Below, in pieces: positions 52,118 through 60,545 of a stretch of DNA of 64,000 nucleotides. Numbering within the stretch: position 1 is the first letter of the stretch; every line of letters begins with the position of its first letter. Source of the stretch: Sphingomonas sp. ID1715. GTDB taxonomy: Bacteria; Pseudomonadota; Alphaproteobacteria; Sphingomonadales; Sphingomonadaceae. Location: assembly GCF_013044515.1 (NCBI RefSeq), contig NZ_JABEPR010000001.1, positions 186,001 to 250,000 on the forward strand, read 5' to 3'. The notes beneath the pieces are model-generated. The model was not told the origin of the DNA. It did not search any database and saw only the letters and a list, made by a program, of their open reading frames with translations. Both the position numbers and the translations under genes were made by a program.

Positions 52118-53431
52118 CTAGAGGCCGAAGGGCCAGGTGTCGTCGCTAGAGCCGTGGTCCTCAGGCCCAGACAAGGCAGTCACTGCCCGAGTCTCGTCGA
52201 ACCAGACGAAGGCGTCATATTGCCGCGCCAGCGACGCTTCCGAATAGTGGCTCCATCGTTCGGTGTCGGGTCGGTAGATGACGCCGATATAGCGCTCCAG
52301 CCGCCCCTCGGTGAGCGCCTTCCGGACCTCTGCATCGGCGCCGTGCAGGTCGAGTAAAAAGCGCGGCACGCCGCTGTTATGCATCAGCCGCTCGAAGCTG
52401 TCGGGTCGCGACGGGTTCACCCGCTTGATCTGCATCGGCTCGTCCCAGTCGTCGGCTGCCGCCACGGTGCCGGTGTGAGTGCCGAAGCCGATCAGGCGGA
52501 CAGCCGCTTCACCCTGTCCTTCGCGGACGAGCTGGCCGAGATTCCACTCGCCGCGGCTCTCGCCCATGTCGGTGAAGCGGGCGTCGCCGATATGGCTGTT
52601 ATGCGCCCAGACCACCGCCTTGGCCTGCGACCCCTTCCAGCGCAGCAACAGCTGGAGCGTGTCGGCCATATGCTCGTCGCGCAGGTTCCAGCTGGCCGCC
52701 GAGCCATGGTACATGGCGCGGTAATAGGCCTCCGCATTGGCGACCAGACGGGCGTTCTGCGCGGCGTCGAGGAACGCATCCGGGTTATCCTGAGCATAGA
52801 TGGGCTCGCGCGCGAACAGGTCGCGGAGCATCTGCACCACCCCCTCCTCGCAACGGCCAAAGCCTTCGCTGCGGGCGATGGCGCCGTAAACCGCGGGCTC
52901 CTCCTTCCAAGGCTTCAGGCACCCATAGCGGCGGCGCGCATCGCCCGCCGCCTCGGGATCGGTCCTCTCCAGATAGCCGATCACCGCCGCAATCGACGCG
53001 TTCATATTGTACAGGTCGAGACCGTGAAAGCTGACCGGGTCGGCGACGCTCTGGTTGTGGTCGCGGAGCCATTCGACAAAGCCGGCGAACTCGGCATTGC
53101 GCCACATCCAGGTTGGAAAGCGCGTGAACGGCGTCTCCGCCTCAGGGGGAGCAGGCTTGCCGCGGATGGCGCGATCGATCGCCGCCGCATCGGGCCAGTC
53201 CGCCTCGACCACAACCAGATTGAAGCCGTGCCGCTCAATCAGCCGCCGCGTGATCGCCGCCCGCGCAAGGTAGAATTCCGACGTGCCGTGGCTCGCCTCG
53301 CCTAACAGCACCACCTGCGCGCCGCCGAAGCGGTCGAACGCGTCCGCAAAGGCTGGATCGTCCAACTTCGGGAGCGGCTCCGCCGACCGAGCGATCATCT
53401 CGGGAATGGCGCGGGTCTCGACCTCCAGCAT
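52118..53431 (-). CDS. Erythromycin esterase-family protein
   Basis: The 437-aa product matches the EreA/EreB-like superfamily. It has 'VVLLGEASHGTSEFYLARAAI' near residue 40 (key: GEASHGTSEF with the catalytic-type Glu and His), 'VVVEADWPDA' near 74, 'FHGLDLYNMNASI' near 140 and 'VVWAHNSHIGDAR' near 260. Most members of this broad family do not hydrolyse macrolides; many are of unknown function. The ATG at 53431 has GGAGG 6 nt upstream. It is divergent from the NYN gene over 106 bp. Resistance should not be assumed from this match. Confidence 0.85.
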   Translation of the reverse strand: MLEVETRAIPEMIARSAEPLPKLDDPAFADAFDRFGGAQVVLLGEASHGTSEFYLARAAITRRLIERHGFNLVVVEADWPDAAAIDRAIRGKPAPPEAETPFTRFPTWMWRNAEFAGFVEWLRDHNQSVADPVSFHGLDLYNMNASIAAVIGYLERTDPEAAGDARRRYGCLKPWKEEPAVYGAIARSEGFGRCEEGVVQMLRDLFAREPIYAQDNPDAFLDAAQNARLVANAEAYYRAMYHGSAASWNLRDEHMADTLQLLLRWKGSQAKAVVWAHNSHIGDARFTDMGESRGEWNLGQLVREGQGEAAVRLIGFGTHTGTVAAADDWDEPMQIKRVNPSRPDSFERLMHNSGVPRFLLDLHGADAEVRKALTEGRLERYIGVIYRPDTERWSHYSEASLARQYDAFVWFDETRAVTALSGPEDHGSSDDTWPFGL

Positions 53432-53537
53432 GTAATCCTCCGGTCCGATCGATGCAGAACGGATGGGACGAAGAGAGGTTCTGGCTTGTTCACGAGCGAA
53501 ACGCCTGTTTGAACAGGGCTGGACGAAGGAGTGAGGC

Positions 53538-54248
53538 ATGAATGGGAATGGCGGACCGATCGGCAACGTCGCCTTGTTGATCGATGCGGACAATGCCTCG
53601 CCCGACTCGCTGGACGCGGTCCTGACAGTTCTGGCCGAGTTGGGCACCGTGAACATTCGCCGCGCCTACGGCAATTGGAGCAAGACTTCGCTCAAAGGCT
53701 GGGCTTCCATGACACACCAACATGCCATTGAACCCCAACAACAGTTTGACGTGACCAAGGGCAAGAGCGCGACCGACATGCGGATGGTCATCGATGCGAT
53801 GGACCTGCTGTATCGCGGGCGGGTGACCGGCTTCGGCATCATGTCGAGCGACAGCGACTTCATGCCGCTGGCCATGCGGCTTCGGCAGGAGGGTCTGCCC
53901 GTCTATGGCTTCGGCACAGCCAAGACACCGGAGTCGTTCCGCCAGGCCTGCACGCGCTTCATCGACGTCGGAGCGCTCGCCGCCTCCGAAAGGGAGGAGC
54001 CGGCCCAGTCCGCGTCGAGCGTGGATGAGACGCTGCTCGACCTGCTCGGCGCTGCCTGGAAAGCCGCCAAACGAGACGAGCGCGGGTTCGCAAAGCTCTC
54101 CGAAGTCGGCCAGCTCGCCGGCAACCGCTCTTCGTTCGACACCCGCAATTATGGCTATAAGCGACTGTCGGACCTGATACAGGCACTTCCCAACTTCACC
54201 ACCGAGCGCAGGGACGATGGCGTCCTCTACGTCCGCCGCGTGCGCTGA
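53538..54248 (+). CDS. NYN-domain (PIN-like) protein with C-terminal OST-HTH/LOTUS domain
   Basis: The 236-aa product has an N-terminal NYN nuclease-like domain with the acidic residues expected for metal binding: 'LLIDADNAS' near residue 15, 'KSATDMRMVIDAMD' near 78 and 'MSSDSDFMPL' near 101. A C-terminal LOTUS-type winged-helix domain follows ('GFAKLSEVGQLAGNR', then 'NYGYKRLSDLIQALPNF'), which binds RNA or RNA helicases in other systems. The combination (LabA/DUF88 plus LOTUS) suggests RNA processing or decay. AAGGAG precedes the ATG. It ends 6 bp from the convergent ettA gene. Confidence 0.88.
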   Translation: MNGNGGPIGNVALLIDADNASPDSLDAVLTVLAELGTVNIRRAYGNWSKTSLKGWASMTHQHAIEPQQQFDVTKGKSATDMRMVIDAMDLLYRGRVTGFGIMSSDSDFMPLAMRLRQEGLPVYGFGTAKTPESFRQACTRFIDVGALAASEREEPAQSASSVDETLLDLLGAAWKAAKRDERGFAKLSEVGQLAGNRSSFDTRNYGYKRLSDLIQALPNFTTERRDDGVLYVRRVR

Positions 54249-54254
54249 CCCGTT

Positions 54255-55928
54255 CTACCGGGTCAGCTTCTTGTACGCCAAACGCGTCGGGCGGTCGGCG
54301 GCGTCGCCGAGGCGGCGGCGCTTGTCTTCCTCATAGGCTTCGAAATTGCCTTCGAACCATTCGACATGGCTGTCGCCTTCGAACGCGAGGATGTGCGTGG
54401 CGAGACGGTCAAGGAAAAAGCGGTCGTGGCTGATGACCACCGCGCAGCCGGCGAAATTCTCCAGCGCTTCTTCCAGCGCACGCAGCGTCTCGACATCGAG
54501 GTCGTTGGTCGGCTCGTCGAGCAGCAGGACGTTGCCGCCCTTTTTCAGCATCTTCGCCATGTGGACGCGGTTGCGCTCGCCGCCTGACAGCTGACCGACC
54601 TTCTTCTGCTGGTCAGGTCCCTTGAAGTTGAACGCACCGACATAAGCGCGGGTCGACATCTCGTGCTTGCCGACCGTCATCAGGTCGTGCCCGCCTGACA
54701 CTTCCTCCCAGACATTCTTGTTCGGATCGAGCGCGTCGCGGCTCTGATCGACATAGCCGAGCTGCACGGTCGGCCCGATATCGACGGACCCGGTGTCCGG
54801 CTGTTCCTGGCCGGTGATGAGCTTGAACAGGGTCGACTTACCCGCGCCGTTCGGCCCGATGACACCGACGATACCACCCGGCGGCAGCGTGAAGCTCAGA
54901 TCCTCGAACAGCAATTTGTCGCCGTAGGCCTTGGAGATGCCCTCCACCTCGATGACCTTACCGCCCAGCCGCTCGGGCACCTGGATGACGATCTGCGCCT
55001 TGCCGGGCGCACGATTCTCCTGCGCCTCGACGAGCTGATCGAACGCACGGATACGTGCCTTGGACTTGGACTGGCGGGCCTTGGGGCTCTGCCGGATCCA
55101 CTCCAGCTCTTCCTTGATCGCCTTCTGCCGGCCGGCATCCTCGCGCTCTTCCTGCTCGAGGCGCTTCGCCTTCTTCTCGAGGTAGGTCGAGTAATTGCCC
55201 TCGTACGGATAATAGCGGCCGCGATCGAGCTCGAGGATCCAGTTCACGACATTGTCGAGGAAGTAGCGGTCGTGCGTGATCATCAGCACGTTGCCGGGAT
55301 ATTCGCGCAGATGATTTTCAAGCCACTGGACGCTTTCGGCGTCGAGGTGGTTGGTCGGCTCGTCCAGGAGCAGGATGCTCGGCTTCTGGATCAGCAGCCG
55401 GGTCAGCGCCACGCGGCGGCGTTCGCCGCCCGACAAATTCTCGACACCAGCATCCGAGGGAGGGCAGCGCAGCGCCTCCATTGCGATCTCGAGCTGGTTG
55501 TCGAGCGTCCAGCCATCGACCGCGTCGATCTTGGTCTGGAGGTCGCCCATCTCCTCCATCAGCGCGTCGAAATCCGCGTCCGGTTCGGCCATCAGGGCGG
55601 AAATCTGGTTGAAGCGATCGACCATGTCGGCGGTCGCGCGGGCGCCGTCCTTCACATTTTCCAGCACCGTTTTCGACGGATCGAGCTGCGGCTCCTGCGC
55701 CAGATAACCGACGGTGATGCCCTCGCCCGCCCAGGCCTCGCCGGTGAACTCGGTGTCGATGCCGGCCATGATCTTCATCAGCGTCGACTTGCCGACGCCG
55801 TTCGGGCCGACGATGCCGATCTTCGCATCGGGGTAGAATTGCAGGTTGATGTTACTGAGGATCGGCTTGGGGGCGCCAGGGAAAGTCTTGGTCATCCCGT
55901 GCATGACAAAGGAATATTGCGAGGCCAT
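54255..55928 (-). CDS. ettA: Energy-dependent translational throttle protein EttA (ABC-F)
   Basis: The 557-aa soluble protein has two ATPase domains. The first has Walker A 'GPNGVGKSTL' near residue 40 and signature 'LSGGERRRVALTRLL' near 163. The second has 'GPNGAGKSTLFKL' near 355 and 'LSGGERNRVHMAKML' near 450. Between them lies the EttA linker with 'EEREDAGRQKAIKEELEWIRQSP' (key: EELEWIRQSPKARQ). EttA binds the ribosomal E site and gates the first peptide-bond steps according to ADP/ATP ratio. Length and linker are as in E. coli EttA. Confidence 0.95.
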   Translation of the reverse strand: MASQYSFVMHGMTKTFPGAPKPILSNINLQFYPDAKIGIVGPNGVGKSTLMKIMAGIDTEFTGEAWAGEGITVGYLAQEPQLDPSKTVLENVKDGARATADMVDRFNQISALMAEPDADFDALMEEMGDLQTKIDAVDGWTLDNQLEIAMEALRCPPSDAGVENLSGGERRRVALTRLLIQKPSILLLDEPTNHLDAESVQWLENHLREYPGNVLMITHDRYFLDNVVNWILELDRGRYYPYEGNYSTYLEKKAKRLEQEEREDAGRQKAIKEELEWIRQSPKARQSKSKARIRAFDQLVEAQENRAPGKAQIVIQVPERLGGKVIEVEGISKAYGDKLLFEDLSFTLPPGGIVGVIGPNGAGKSTLFKLITGQEQPDTGSVDIGPTVQLGYVDQSRDALDPNKNVWEEVSGGHDLMTVGKHEMSTRAYVGAFNFKGPDQQKKVGQLSGGERNRVHMAKMLKKGGNVLLLDEPTNDLDVETLRALEEALENFAGCAVVISHDRFFLDRLATHILAFEGDSHVEWFEGNFEAYEEDKRRRLGDAADRPTRLAYKKLTR

Positions 55929-56034
55929 GGGCCCGGATCTCCGCTCTTGAAATGGTGCTGTAAGGATTTGGCGCGCCCCTAGCTTATGCGACCGGGGCTT
56001 GGCAAACGCTCGCCCCCATAGTTAGGGCGCTGCC

Positions 56035-57402
56035 ATGCTGAAACAACGCCTTGCGCTGCTCGCCCTGCCCTTCCTCGTCGCGGCGGCGCCGCACGACGCC
56101 GAAAAGCTGCGCGACGCCGCGCTGAACGACGACATCGCCTGGCAGCTGACCGAAGGGCTGACGACCGAGATCGGCCCGCGCCTGGCCGGCAGCGAGGCGG
56201 AAGCACGCGCGCGTGACTGGGCGGTGCGCAAGCTCCGCGCCATGGGATTCAAGAATGTTCGCATCGAACGCTTCACCATCCCCGGCTGGACGCGTGGCGA
56301 GGAACGCGGCGAGATCCTGGCACCCTTTCCCCAAAAGCTCGCGCTGACTGCGCTCGGCTATAGCGGCGCGACGCCGGATCAGGGCGTGGAAGCGCAGCTG
56401 GTCGCCTTCGACAGCGTCGCAGCGTTGGAGGCTGCGCCCGCCGAACAGGTGCGCGGCAAGATCGTCTATGTGGGCCACGCCATGCGCCCGGCCCAGGACG
56501 GCTCCAGCTACGGCTATTTCGGGACCGTGCGCCGGACCGCGCCGAGCATCGCGGCGAAAAAGGGTGCGGCGGCGATCGTGATCCGGGGGCTGGGCACCGA
56601 CAGCCACCGCGTGCCCCATACCGGCACCACCAACTTCGAAGGCGTGCAGCCCATCCCCGCCGCCGCCCTGTCCAACCCTGACGCGGACCAGATCGAACGG
56701 CTGCTCCGGCAGGATCAGCCGATCCGGCTGCGGTTGCTGATCACGCCGCGCCAGCTCGGCACGATCGAGTCCGGCAACGTCATCGCCGAAGTGCCAGGCA
56801 CCGATCCGAAAGCCGGCATCATCGCGATCGGCGGCCATCTCGACAGCTGGGACCTCGGCACCGGCGCGATCGACGACGCGTCCGGCGTGGCGATCACGGC
56901 AGCGGCGGCCAAGCGCATCATGGATGCCGGCCGTCCGCGCCGGACGATCCGCGTGATCTGGTTCGGCAGCGAGGAGATTGGCGGGCTGGGTGGTCAGGCC
57001 TATTTCAACGCACACCAGAATGAGCCGCATGCGCTCGTCGGCGAATCCGACTTCGGCGCCGATCGCGTCTGGCGGTTCGAAACGAAGCTAAACACGGGCG
57101 CGGCCGGACTTACCACCAAGCTGGAGCGTGTGCTGGCGCCGCTCGGCATCGCGAAGGGCAGCGGCAATGCGACCGCTGGCGCCGACCTTGGCCCTTGGGC
57201 GCGGGCGGGAACCAACGCCGTCGACCTGGATCAGAGCGGCCTGCGCTATTTCGATATCCACCACACCGCGGACGATACGCTCGACAAGATCGACCGCGAA
57301 CAGCTGGCGCAGAATGTCGCCGCGTGGACGGCGATGTTGGCCGTTGCCGCCAATGCTCCCGAGAATTTGATCAACGACTCGGCGCAATCTCTACCTAAAT
57401 AG
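56035..57402 (+). CDS. Secreted M28-family zinc metallopeptidase with PA-domain insert
   Basis: The 455-aa protein starts with a signal peptide (about residues 1-18). A PA-like domain lies near 115-225. The M28 catalytic part has zinc ligands in 'GGHLDSWDLGTGAIDDASG' (His and Asp near 264-276), 'FGSEEIGGLGG' (catalytic and ligand Glu near 312), 'GESDFGA' and 'YFDIHHTADDTLD' (His near 412). It resembles secreted carboxypeptidase Q-like and glutamate-type aminopeptidases, so it probably trims peptides in the periplasm for nutrition. No clear ribosome site precedes the ATG. Confidence 0.9.
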   Translation: MLKQRLALLALPFLVAAAPHDAEKLRDAALNDDIAWQLTEGLTTEIGPRLAGSEAEARARDWAVRKLRAMGFKNVRIERFTIPGWTRGEERGEILAPFPQKLALTALGYSGATPDQGVEAQLVAFDSVAALEAAPAEQVRGKIVYVGHAMRPAQDGSSYGYFGTVRRTAPSIAAKKGAAAIVIRGLGTDSHRVPHTGTTNFEGVQPIPAAALSNPDADQIERLLRQDQPIRLRLLITPRQLGTIESGNVIAEVPGTDPKAGIIAIGGHLDSWDLGTGAIDDASGVAITAAAAKRIMDAGRPRRTIRVIWFGSEEIGGLGGQAYFNAHQNEPHALVGESDFGADRVWRFETKLNTGAAGLTTKLERVLAPLGIAKGSGNATAGADLGPWARAGTNAVDLDQSGLRYFDIHHTADDTLDKIDREQLAQNVAAWTAMLAVAANAPENLINDSAQSLPK

Positions 57403-57487
57403 TTTGACTGAACCTCGACTTTTGCTAATCACCCGCGCTGCGACGGCATCGGGCCGCGCGCACGTTATTCCCTTGGGGAGCACAGGA

Positions 57488-57766
57488 ATGAAGAAGCTGA
57501 TCGTTGCTGCCGCTGCCGCCGGCCTGATGTCGCTGGCCGCTTGCGGTGAGAAGAACGCGAACGAAGCCGCTGCGGAGAACACCTCGGCCGCGATCGAGAA
57601 CACGGCGGACAATCTCGAAGCCGCTGCCGACAACGCGACCACCGCGAACGCCGAGAACGCGCTCGAGAACGCCGCTGACAACGCGCACAGCGCTGCTGAC
57701 AACGTCGCCGACAACGAAGCGACTGCTGCCGACAACGCCGTCGCCGCGAACGCGACCGGCAAGTAA
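57488..57766 (+). CDS. Small alanine/asparagine-rich lipoprotein
   Basis: The 92-aa precursor has a lipoprotein signal with lipobox LAAC (cysteine at about residue 19). The mature part is almost entirely a degenerate repeat of ADNA/AENA units (E-N-A-A-D-N-A style), low in hydrophobic bulk and predicted to be helical or disordered. GGGGAGC precedes the ATG. I recognise no family; similar repeat lipoproteins may act as envelope spacers. A good terminator follows 31 bp downstream. An upstream in-frame start at 57404 would destroy the signal peptide and is rejected. Confidence 0.8.
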   Translation: MKKLIVAAAAAGLMSLAACGEKNANEAAAENTSAAIENTADNLEAAADNATTANAENALENAADNAHSAADNVADNEATAADNAVAANATGK

Positions 57767-57797
57767 GCCGCTTCGGCTTTCGAGCCGAGACGAAAAG

Positions 57798-57830
57798 AAG
57801 GGCGGTTCCCACGCGGGAGCCGCCCTTTTT
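57798..57830 (+). terminator. Rho-independent terminator after the lipoprotein
   Basis: An 11-bp stem (GGGCGGTTCCC with GGGAGCCGCCC, one G-T pair) closes on ACGC and is followed by TTTTT. The flanking AA/TT extends the stem by two pairs. Confidence 0.92.
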
Positions 57831-57870
57831 CTTGCGCACGCCGAAATCAGGCGGCATGGCACGCAGCCGT

Positions 57871-57947
<77 letters not shown>

Positions 57948-57949
57948 CG

Positions 57950-58048
57950 GCGCAGCGCGAGCCGAAATAGCGAAGCTATTTCGCCTTCGCGCAAGCCCGG
58001 CCGGCCTCGCCCCGGCGAGGACCGACGACACGGGCTTTGCCCGTGTCG
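57950..58048 (+). repeat. tRNA-trailing palindromic repeat, copy A
   Basis: The roughly 100-bp element starts GCGCAGCGCGAG and contains three hairpins: GAAATAGC/GCTATTTC, CCTCGCC/GGCGAGG and CGACACGGGC/GCCCGTGTCG. It matches copy B (58106-58205) in inverted orientation over nearly its whole length, with compensating changes inside stems. It begins 2 bp after tRNA-Pro. Confidence 0.8.
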
Positions 58049-58055
58049 GCATTTT
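58026..58055 (+). terminator. Hairpin and T-run ending the tRNA-Pro trailer
   Basis: The third hairpin of repeat copy A (CGACACGGGC, loop TTT, GCCCGTGTCG) is followed by GCATTTT. This suits a rho-independent terminator for tRNA-Pro. Confidence 0.65.
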
Positions 58056-58105
58056 CAGCGCTGGGTTCCCGCTTTCGCAGGAATGACGAGAAACAAAGAA
58101 CATCG

Positions 58106-58205
58106 GACGCGCCGCGGCAAAGCCGCGTCGTCGGACCTCGCTTCGCGAGGCCGGCCGCGCTTGCGCGCAGTGGGAATAGCTTGGCTATTCCCGCTCGCGC
58201 TGCGC
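58106..58205 (-). repeat. tRNA-trailing palindromic repeat, copy B
   Basis: This is the inverted partner of copy A, beginning GCGCAGCGCGAG at 58205 on the minus strand, 2 bp after the 3' end (discriminator plus CC) of the CAT tRNA. Its hairpins are GGGAATAGC/GCTATTCCC, CCTCGC/GCGAGG and a GCGGC/GCCGC stem with the same TTT loop as copy A, followed by a T-rich tract. Confidence 0.8.
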
Positions 58206-58207
58206 GG

Positions 58208-58279
58208 TGGGCCCGGAGGGATTCGAACCCCCAACCAAGCCGTTATGAGCGGCCAGCTCTACCGTTGAGCTACAGGCCC
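58208..58279 (-). tRNA. tRNA with anticodon CAT (Ile2 or elongator Met)
   Basis: The acceptor stem GGGCCTG pairs with CGGGCCC. D-arm GCTC/GAGC, anticodon stem GGCCG/CGGCT with loop CTCATAA, and T-loop TTCGAAT are present. Genomic DNA continues CCG after the discriminator, so the final A of CCA is not encoded. The anticodon arm and variable loop (TTGGTT) look more like tRNA-Ile2, whose C34 is changed to lysidine, than elongator Met, but I cannot decide from sequence alone. Its first 21 bases overlap the end of the histidine-kinase gene. Confidence 0.85.
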
Positions 58280-59881
58280 CACCGCGCCCGCGGGCGATAG
58301 CGGAGCGGCGTTCACCGTGGCAAGCGGCGACCGCGCCTCGACGTTTGAGTGGCCATGCCCGGCAGAGACGGTCGGCAGACGGAGGCGAAAGCAATCCGGC
58401 GTAAAGGCGAGCTGTCCGCCGCAGCTTTCGGCCACGCTGCGCACCAGCCGCAGGGTAAAGCCCAGACCCAGAGGAGAGGCGGCGGCGAGCGTCTCGTCCT
58501 CGTCCGGCTGCAGCGCGTCGAGCAGGCGCTGCTCGTCATGCCCCTGGGTGCAGGCCGGCCGACTGACCGCAATCCAGGTCTCGGGCAGGCTGCCGTCGGC
58601 GGGCGCGGCGCTGATCTCCACTCGCTCCCCCTCGCCGCCCAGCGCAATGGCGGCACTAAGCAACCGGCTGGTCATCCGCTCGGCGGCCACCGGGTTGAGC
58701 AGGGCGGACTCGCACCGCGGCGCGATGGCGAGCGCGACCACCACGCCCCGCTCTGCCGCGAGCGGAGCCAGGGTGCCGGCAATGCGTGCGATCAGCTGGC
58801 CGCAATCGACCGGTTCGGGTGCGGCAGGCGGGGCATCGCCGGCGATCCGGCCCGCTTCCTCCAGATCGTCGAGCACCTGCTCGATCCGCCGCGCTTCGGC
58901 GAGGATCGACGCGGCGCGAGCGCGGTAAGGCGCGGCAGCAGGCCCAAGCATTTGCTGGTCGATCATCTCGGCAAAGCCGGCGATCGCATTGAGCGGCGTG
59001 CGCACTTCATGCGCGAGCTGGCGGAGCGAATCGCTGGTCAGCGTCGAGCCGAGCAGGCCGAGCGGTTCGGCACGTTCGCCCACGCGCGGGCGCCGCGCAA
59101 CCCCGCGATAGCCGGTGAAGCGGCCGGTCGGTGGATCGAAGCTCGGCACGCCGGAAATCGTCCAGCCCCCGCCTGCCGATCCCGGTGCGGGCAGCAGCAG
59201 GCGCGCATCGCGGAACGGACTGCGGCGGCGAAACGCGCCCGCCGCCTGCCCGTCGACCCCCGCCGCGCCGGGTGCCGCGGGCTCGGCGATCGAGATGCCG
59301 ATCGCCGCGCCGCGGTCGACAAGGTCGCACCAGCGGATCAGCCCGTCAGCCCCGGTCTCGAACGCGAACTCGGGCTGGGCTGGGACAACGGCCGGTTCGA
59401 GAGGGGGGGCGGCGGCTTCCGACCTCGGGAGGTCCAGCGAAGCCGGCCCGTCCAGCACCAGATCTCCAGCCGCGAACAGGTCGAGCGCGCGCCGTGCCTT
59501 TTTGGGCAGGTCGCGGCGATGACGCAGCAGCGCGCGGGCGACCGGCGACAAATCCGGGATCAGCTGCGCCCAATCCTCGCCGCCCATTTCGGCCACGGCC
59601 AGAAAGGGTGCCGATACGATCGTCAGATCCTCGGCAAAAAAGGCGACCAGGTCGGCCGGCAGCTTGCGTCCGCCGAGCAGCAATCCGGCATGTTGGCGGC
59701 CGGCGACCGGCACTTCAACCCGCCACTCCCGCAGCCGCTCGAAGGCCGGTTCGCGCAGGGGAGAGTCTTCCGATCCCGATTGGCCGAGCAGATCGACGAT
59801 CTGCCGCCACAGCGCCTGGCGCGCGGCAGGGCTTTCGGCCGGCTGGCCGAGCGCCGTTGCCAATCTGTCGTCGAATCGCAC
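58259..59881 (-). CDS. Sensor histidine kinase-like protein, 3' end overlapping a tRNA gene
   Basis: The 540-aa cytoplasmic protein has no membrane helix. The N-terminal 150 residues are helical and unknown. Residues about 170-285 may be a degenerate PAS-like domain. The HisKA-type helix is 'SLRQLAHEVRTPLNAIAGF' near residue 300 with the phospho-histidine. The ATPase domain is poorly conserved: 'ASPLGLGFTLRLVRSVAE' replaces the G2 box, and I see no clear N box, so ATP binding may be weak. The last six codons and the stop lie inside the downstream tRNA gene. It may be a sphingomonad phosphorelay component; no partner regulator is adjacent. Confidence 0.75.
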   Translation of the reverse strand: MRFDDRLATALGQPAESPAARQALWRQIVDLLGQSGSEDSPLREPAFERLREWRVEVPVAGRQHAGLLLGGRKLPADLVAFFAEDLTIVSAPFLAVAEMGGEDWAQLIPDLSPVARALLRHRRDLPKKARRALDLFAAGDLVLDGPASLDLPRSEAAAPPLEPAVVPAQPEFAFETGADGLIRWCDLVDRGAAIGISIAEPAAPGAAGVDGQAAGAFRRRSPFRDARLLLPAPGSAGGGWTISGVPSFDPPTGRFTGYRGVARRPRVGERAEPLGLLGSTLTSDSLRQLAHEVRTPLNAIAGFAEMIDQQMLGPAAAPYRARAASILAEARRIEQVLDDLEEAGRIAGDAPPAAPEPVDCGQLIARIAGTLAPLAAERGVVVALAIAPRCESALLNPVAAERMTSRLLSAAIALGGEGERVEISAAPADGSLPETWIAVSRPACTQGHDEQRLLDALQPDEDETLAAASPLGLGFTLRLVRSVAESCGGQLAFTPDCFRLRLPTVSAGHGHSNVEARSPLATVNAAPLSPAGAVGPVAQR

Positions 59882-59973
59882 GCCCGCGCTTCCCTGCCCC
59901 CTTGAAGGCTAACGGGATAGCAACCTTGCAACTCCTTCGACAGAGGCGAAAATCCACCGTCGCAAAGTGAGAC

Positions 59974-59993
59974 AATTGCGCCGCTGGGCAATT
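59974..59993 (+). promoter_or_regulatory. AATTGC-N8-GCAATT palindrome upstream of the Lrp-type regulator
   Basis: A perfect 6-bp inverted repeat with an 8-bp spacer lies 42 bp before the regulator start. A further half-like ATTGC lies just before the ATG. It is a reasonable candidate for autoregulation by the Lrp/AsnC protein; this is inferred only from position and symmetry. Confidence 0.4.
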
Positions 59994-60035
59994 ATCTTCT
60001 AAGAAGCGGGCATTACACTGATGAGGTATTGCTTA

Positions 60036-60545
60036 ATGCCAAGCGCGGCACTCGACGCCGTCGATCTCGAAATTCTGGCCGCCTTGCAGGATGACGGCCG
60101 GATGACCAATGTCGACCTGGCCGCCAAGGTCGGGCTGACCGCCCCGCCCTGCCTGCGCCGCGTGCGGAGCCTGGAGCAGCAGGGGATCATCGAAGGCTAT
60201 CACGCCAAGCTCGCTCCCGTCGCGCTCGGGTATCAGATCACCGTCTTCGCGCTCGTCAGCCTCAAGAGCCAGGCCGAACATGAATTGCGCGCCTTCGAAG
60301 AGCATGTCGCGATGCTGCCGCTGGTGCGCGAATGCCATATGCTGAACGGCGAGATCGACTTCATCCTGAAAATCGTGGCATCCGATCTCCAGTCTTTCCA
60401 GCACTTCCTGACGTCGGAGCTGACGACCGCGCCGAACGTGGCGAGCGTCAAGACCTCGCTCACCATCCGCACGTCGAAGGACAGCCCCGGAGTACCGATC
60501 CCCGGGGCCGTCCCTCAAGGTCAGGACGCGGTGCGCGCGCCCTGA
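60036..60545 (+). CDS. Lrp/AsnC-family transcriptional regulator
   Basis: The 169-aa regulator has an N-terminal winged helix ('LDAVDLEILAALQDDGRMTNVDLAAKVGLTAPPCLRRVRSLE' in outline; recognition helix near TAPPCLRRV at residues 36-44) and a C-terminal RAM/AsnC effector domain (about 65-150, with 'VRECHMLNGEIDFILKI', the loop that binds amino acids). The ATG at 60036 is preceded by GAGG at 9 nt. An ATG at 60021 adds five residues and lacks a site. The target genes are unknown. It ends with a 25-bp overlap of the convergent TPR gene. Confidence 0.9.
   Translation: MPSAALDAVDLEILAALQDDGRMTNVDLAAKVGLTAPPCLRRVRSLEQQGIIEGYHAKLAPVALGYQITVFALVSLKSQAEHELRAFEEHVAMLPLVRECHMLNGEIDFILKIVASDLQSFQHFLTSELTTAPNVASVKTSLTIRTSKDSPGVPIPGAVPQGQDAVRAP

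Noticed and set aside
52118-53431. Calling the erythromycin-esterase-family gene a macrolide resistance gene
   Set aside because: The family is broad, most members have no shown macrolide activity, and the context has no other resistance or mobile genes.
57404-57487. Upstream in-frame start extending the small lipoprotein
   Set aside because: It would bury the lipoprotein signal peptide, and the ATG at 57488 has a strong ribosome site.
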